A stretch of DNA of 15,531 nt from NCBI GenBank assembly GCA_946478645.1, contig CAMLCW010000081.1:1-15531 (forward strand), written 5' to 3'. Numbering within the stretch: position 1 is the first letter of the stretch; every line of letters begins with the position of its first letter. The position numbers and the translations under genes are program-made. The notes under the pieces are model-generated. The model searched no databases. It saw only the letters and a program-made list of their open reading frames with translations, and was not told the DNA's origin. This document shows, piece by piece, positions 13,854-15,531 of this stretch. The stretch comes from an uncultured Variovorax sp. (GTDB lineage: Bacteria > Pseudomonadota > Gammaproteobacteria > Burkholderiales > Burkholderiaceae).

Positions 13854-14933
13854 ATGGTATTCGGGAAGAAGGCGGCCAGTGCCACGCCGCGCTTCCAGTC
13901 CTTCGACCTGCTCTCCACGCTGATTGCCGTGGTGAACACCAACGGGTCGGTGCTGTTCGCGAACGCCGCACTCGAAGACGCACTGGGCACCTCGCGCCGC
14001 ACGCTCGAAGGCTCGCAGTTCGGGGCCTGCTTCCACGAGCCGCACGTGCTGCGCACCGCCATCGACGGCGCGCGCAGCAACGACTTTGCCACGCTGCGCT
14101 ACGAGGCCTTCCTGCGCCGGGTCAGCCACGAACTGATGCCGGTGCAGGTCACGCTGGCGCAGGGCGACAAGGCGGGCGAACTGATCATCGAGATGTCGCC
14201 GCTCGAGCAGCAGGTGCGGCAAGACCGCGAGGAGCGCCTGCTCGACCAGGCGCAGGCCAACAAGGAGCTCATCCGCAACCTCGCGCACGAGATCAAGAAC
14301 CCGCTCGGCGGCATCCGCGGCGCGGCGCAGCTGCTGCAGATGGAGGTCGAGTCGCGCGACCTCATCGAATACACCAACGTCATCATCCACGAGGCCGACC
14401 GGCTGCAGACGCTGGTCGACCGCCTGCTGGCGCCGCACCGCCGGCCGCACGTCGTGGGCGACGTCAACATCCACGAGGTGTGCGAGCGCGTGCGCTCGGT
14501 GATCCTGGCGGAGTTCCCGCGCGACCTGCACATCGAGCGCGACTTCGACGTCTCGATCCCCGAGTTCCGCGGCGACCGCGAACAGCTGATCCAGGCCACG
14601 CTCAACATCGCGCACAACGCGGCGCAGGCGCTCGCCGAGCGCCGTGCCGCGGGCGATGCGCAGATCACTTTCAAGACCCGCGTGGCCCGGCAGGTGATAT
14701 TCAACAAGCAGTGGTATCGATTGGCACTGGAATTGCATGTCATCGACAATGGACCGGGTGTGCCGGACGCGATCAAGGACCGCATCTTCTATCCGCTCGT
14801 ATCGGGCAGGGAAGGCGGGACGGGGCTTGGATTGACGCTGGCGCAAACTTTCGTGCAACAGCATCACGGCGTGATCGAGTGCGACAGTGTCCCGGGCCGA
14901 ACCGATTTCAAGATACTGATTCCGCTGCCTTAG
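13854..14933 (+). CDS. glnL: nitrogen regulation sensor histidine kinase NtrB (NRII)
   Basis: This encodes 359 residues. The ATG follows the upstream stop by two bases (TAGCCATG). It is cytoplasmic, with no membrane segment. An N-terminal PAS domain at about residues 15-85 (FDLLSTLIAVVNTNGSVLFANAALEDALG...) is followed by the dimerisation and phosphoacceptor helix NLAHEIKNPLGGIRGAAQLLQ, with His145 as the phosphorylated residue. The ATPase domain shows the N box NIAHNAAQALAE, G1 DNGPGVPDAIKDRIFYPLVSGREGGTGLGL and a C-terminal strand FKILIPLP. NtrB phosphorylates NtrC under nitrogen limitation and, with PII protein bound, dephosphorylates it. The glnG gene begins 24 bases downstream, so the pair forms one unit. 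From about 14690 onward the codon choice shifts toward AT-richer codons. No sigma54 promoter was found directly upstream. Confidence 0.95.
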   Translation: MVFGKKAASATPRFQSFDLLSTLIAVVNTNGSVLFANAALEDALGTSRRTLEGSQFGACFHEPHVLRTAIDGARSNDFATLRYEAFLRRVSHELMPVQVTLAQGDKAGELIIEMSPLEQQVRQDREERLLDQAQANKELIRNLAHEIKNPLGGIRGAAQLLQMEVESRDLIEYTNVIIHEADRLQTLVDRLLAPHRRPHVVGDVNIHEVCERVRSVILAEFPRDLHIERDFDVSIPEFRGDREQLIQATLNIAHNAAQALAERRAAGDAQITFKTRVARQVIFNKQWYRLALELHVIDNGPGVPDAIKDRIFYPLVSGREGGTGLGLTLAQTFVQQHHGVIECDSVPGRTDFKILIPLP

Positions 14934-14947
14934 CAGTACCGGCCCAC

Positions 14948-14953
14948 AAGGAG
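14948..14953 (+). promoter_or_regulatory. Shine-Dalgarno sequence of glnG
   Basis: AAGGAG lies four bases before the ATG at 14958. Another ATG at 14954 is too close and opens only an eight-codon frame, so this site settles the glnG start at 14958. Confidence 0.75.
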
Positions 14954-14957
14954 ATGC

Positions 14958-15531
14958 ATGAAGCCGATCTGGATAGTTGATGACGACCAATCGATCCGCT
15001 TCGTGCTGGAGAAGGCCCTGTTGCGCGAAGACCTCCCGACGCGCAGCTTCACCAGCGCGCGCGAAGTGATCGCGGCCCTCGAGCAGGCCGGCGGCGACGA
15101 GCAGCAGGGGCCCCAGGTGCTGGTGAGCGACATCCGCATGCCCGGCGGCTCCGGCCTCGACCTGCTCGACAAGATCAAGGCCCGGCATCCCGGCCTGCCG
15201 GTCATCATCATGACCGCGTTCTCCGACCTCGACAGCGCCGTCTCGGCGTTCCAGGGCGGCGCCTTCGAATACCTGCCCAAGCCCTTCGACCTGCCGCGCG
15301 CCGTCGAGCTGATCCGCCGCGCGGTCGACGAGAGCCAGCGCGAGGAAGTGGCCGAGGAGCGCATGGCCGCCGCGCCCGAAATGCTCGGCCAGGCGCCCGC
15401 CATGCAGGACGTGTTCCGCGCGATCGGCCGGCTCTCGCAAAGCAACGTCACCGTGCTCATCACCGGTGAATCGGGTTCGGGCAAGGAACTGGTGGCGCGC
15501 GCGCTGCACAAGCACTCGCCGCGCGCCAACG
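14958..15531 (+). CDS. glnG: nitrogen regulation response regulator NtrC (NRI), 3' truncated by window
   Basis: The first 191 residues are present and the frame is open at the window end; the full family length is about 470-500. The receiver domain starts MKPIWIVDDDQSIRFVLEKAL with the acidic pocket DDD (8-10). The phosphorylated Asp58 lies in VLVSDIRMPGGSGLDLLD, Thr/Ala in IIMTAFSDLDSAV, and Lys108 in YLPKPFDLPRAVELI. A linker (about 120-145) precedes the sigma54-interacting AAA+ domain, which begins MLGQAPAMQDVFRAIGRLSQSNVTVLITGESGSGKELVARALH. That contains the Walker A motif GESGSGKE. The GAFTGA loop and the DNA-binding helix-turn-helix would lie beyond the window. Phosphorylated NtrC binds TGCACCA-N3-TGGTGCA sites such as the one at 11641 and activates sigma54 promoters such as the one at 11718. 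Translation uses the AAGGAG at 14948. Confidence 0.96.
   Translation, partial: MKPIWIVDDDQSIRFVLEKALLREDLPTRSFTSAREVIAALEQAGGDEQQGPQVLVSDIRMPGGSGLDLLDKIKARHPGLPVIIMTAFSDLDSAVSAFQGGAFEYLPKPFDLPRAVELIRRAVDESQREEVAEERMAAAPEMLGQAPAMQDVFRAIGRLSQSNVTVLITGESGSGKELVARALHKHSPRAN

Noticed and set aside
13740..15515. Long open minus-strand frame (591 codons) antisense to glnL and glnG
   Set aside because: The translation is dominated by Arg, Ala, His, Val and Leu with no domain, and it is antisense to two clear genes. Such frames are common in GC-rich DNA.

Overview
The window is about 15.5 kb of GC-rich, densely coding bacterial DNA. It suggests a betaproteobacterium of the order Burkholderiales, most like Comamonadaceae such as Variovorax. 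The reasons are a Bug-type solute receptor, GC-rich third codon positions, the glnA - small secreted protein - glnL - glnG order, and an Escherichia-type CTGT-N8-ACAG SOS box. The genus is an inference. All genes but one lie on the + strand.

Left end (1-2025): the C-terminal part of a Bug-family periplasmic binding protein, a cupin-fold protein, and a TetR-type regulator whose GTG start overlaps the cupin stop. This looks like the end of a small uptake/catabolic cluster.

Middle left (2039-2827): two small unrecognised genes facing away from each other. The minus-strand gene has a clear sigma70-like promoter. A LexA-type SOS box covers its -10 element, and the predicted transcription start falls at or a few bases before the ATG, so the mRNA is probably leaderless. 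This is the least expected signal in the window.

Centre (2879-11633): a run of + strand genes with short gaps or overlaps. In order they are a class I methyltransferase with a methyltransferase-regulatory domain (related to protein-lysine methyltransferases), an exported gamma-glutamyltranspeptidase, an RsuA-type 16S rRNA pseudouridine synthase, a secreted YVTN beta-propeller protein starting at TTG, a NodB-fold polysaccharide deacetylase with an altered first motif, a membrane fatty acid hydroxylase/sterol desaturase family protein, an EI24/CysZ-like membrane protein, and a stand-alone MoCF-domain protein of the CinA N-terminal type.

Right end (11612-15531): a nitrogen-regulation locus. A sigma54 promoter and an almost perfect NtrC palindrome precede glnA (glutamine synthetase), which ends in a strong intrinsic terminator. 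Then come a small secreted coiled-coil protein of unknown role, glnL/ntrB (sensor kinase) and the start of glnG/ntrC (sigma54 activator, cut by the window end). GlnL and GlnG would act at the enhancer and sigma54 promoter seen upstream of glnA, so the regulatory loop is contained in the window.

No rRNA, tRNA, CRISPR array, insertion sequence or prophage gene was seen. No stretch above 300 bases lacks a gene. The largest gaps are 11634-11780 (glnA regulatory region) and 13197-13326 (glnA terminator plus leader of the small secreted gene).
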